Origin: Chloroflexota bacterium
Lineage (GTDB): Bacteria; Chloroflexota; Dehalococcoidia; Dehalococcoidales; RBG-16-60-22
Direction: 5' to 3'
Assembly (NCBI GenBank): GCA_016190585.1
Contig: JACPQH010000039.1
Span: forward strand, 1 to 13,963
Length of the DNA: 13,963 nucleotides
A model generated the notes under the pieces. That model made no database searches, had not been told where the DNA came from, and saw nothing but the letters and a program-made list of their open reading frames with translations. The position numbers and the translations under genes were made by a program. This document shows positions 13,845-13,963 of this stretch, piece after piece (position 1 is the stretch's first letter; every line of letters begins with the position of its first letter).

Positions 13845-13963
13845 TGATATGGTCTAATACAACGGACACCAAAAGAAGAGGGATATAATGGGATGTATAG
13901 GAGTTGTTCGAAATGAGCGCAAGAAAACAATTCACGAAAGAATTCAAGAAAGGAGCTGTCGAA
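13845..13963 (+). mobile_element. Left end of an IS3-type insertion sequence (partial)
   Basis: A transposase-like reading frame begins 68 bp inside a stretch starting TGATATGG at 13845 and continuing to ACGGACACC at 13870. IS3-family ends typically begin with TG and often contain a GGACACC-like block, so 13845-13870 is a candidate terminal inverted repeat. The right end, second inverted repeat and target duplication are outside the window. The exact boundary is therefore inferred. Confidence 0.5.
13913..13963 (+). CDS. N-terminus of an IS3-family OrfA transposase (partial)
   Basis: Seventeen codons are visible from ATG 13913 to the window edge, giving MSARKQFTKEFKKGAVE. The pattern of a basic start, then F/Y-T-x-E-F-K and A-V, is the opening of the helix-turn-helix domain in IS3/IS911 OrfA proteins, which bind the element's ends. 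AGGAG (13899-13903) lies 9 nt upstream, supporting the start. The region around it is much more AT-rich than the dsr genes, as expected of an imported element. Only the beginning is seen, so intactness cannot be judged. Confidence 0.7.
   Translation, partial: MSARKQFTKEFKKGAVE

Noticed and set aside
13545..13847. A 100-residue frame in the 3' spacer
   Set aside because: It runs through inverted repeats, has low-complexity composition, no ribosome site that stands out and no recognised motif.
13742..13930. A 62-residue minus-strand frame at the right edge
   Set aside because: It crosses the putative IS end, the transposase start and the repeat arms, and has no protein family features.

Overview
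The window is a dissimilatory sulfite reductase (dsr) locus from a GC-rich, probably anaerobic bacterium that respires sulfate or sulfite. It carries two divergent operons that start from one 188-bp control region (about 6533-6720). The set dsrA-dsrB-dsrD-dsrN(cbiA-like)-dsrC, with dsrMKJOP alongside and no dsrEFH or dsrL in view, is the layout of reductive bacterial-type Dsr systems. The sequence does not settle the phylum. Dehalococcoidia-type Chloroflexota, Desulfobacterota and Gram-positive sulfate reducers all remain possible. sat, aprAB and qmo are not in the window.

Left edge (1-1082): the last codons of an unidentified gene, a GC-rich hairpin, then a nitrilase-superfamily carbon-nitrogen hydrolase on the + strand. 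It ends 3 bp from the convergent dsr operon. Minus-strand operon (6532 down to 1086): an RsbRD-N-like small protein, then dsrM, dsrK, dsrJ, dsrO and dsrP, all overlapping or nearly touching. It encodes a complete membrane complex: cytochrome b (M), HdrD-like Fe-S protein (K), triheme cytochrome c (J), Tat-exported ferredoxin (O) and NrfD-type quinone protein (P).

Control region: a near-consensus sigma70-type promoter reading into dsrA lies inside a 37-bp interrupted palindrome. A second palindrome (6575-6590) lies in the AT-rich part that probably drives the minus operon. Plus-strand operon (6721-13493): dsrA, dsrB, dsrD, the cbiA-like dsrN, dsrC, then a second, divergent dsrM-like/dsrK-like pair without J, O or P. 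Here DsrAB would reduce sulfite with DsrC as co-substrate, DsrD would stimulate DsrAB, and the CbiA-like protein would amidate siroheme. Either DsrMK module could reduce the resulting DsrC trisulfide with electrons from menaquinol. The two modules imply two electron-entry routes.

Right edge (13494-13963): about 420 bp without a credible gene, holding GC-rich palindromic repeats. It is followed by the likely left end and first 17 codons of an IS3-type transposase gene that runs out of the window.
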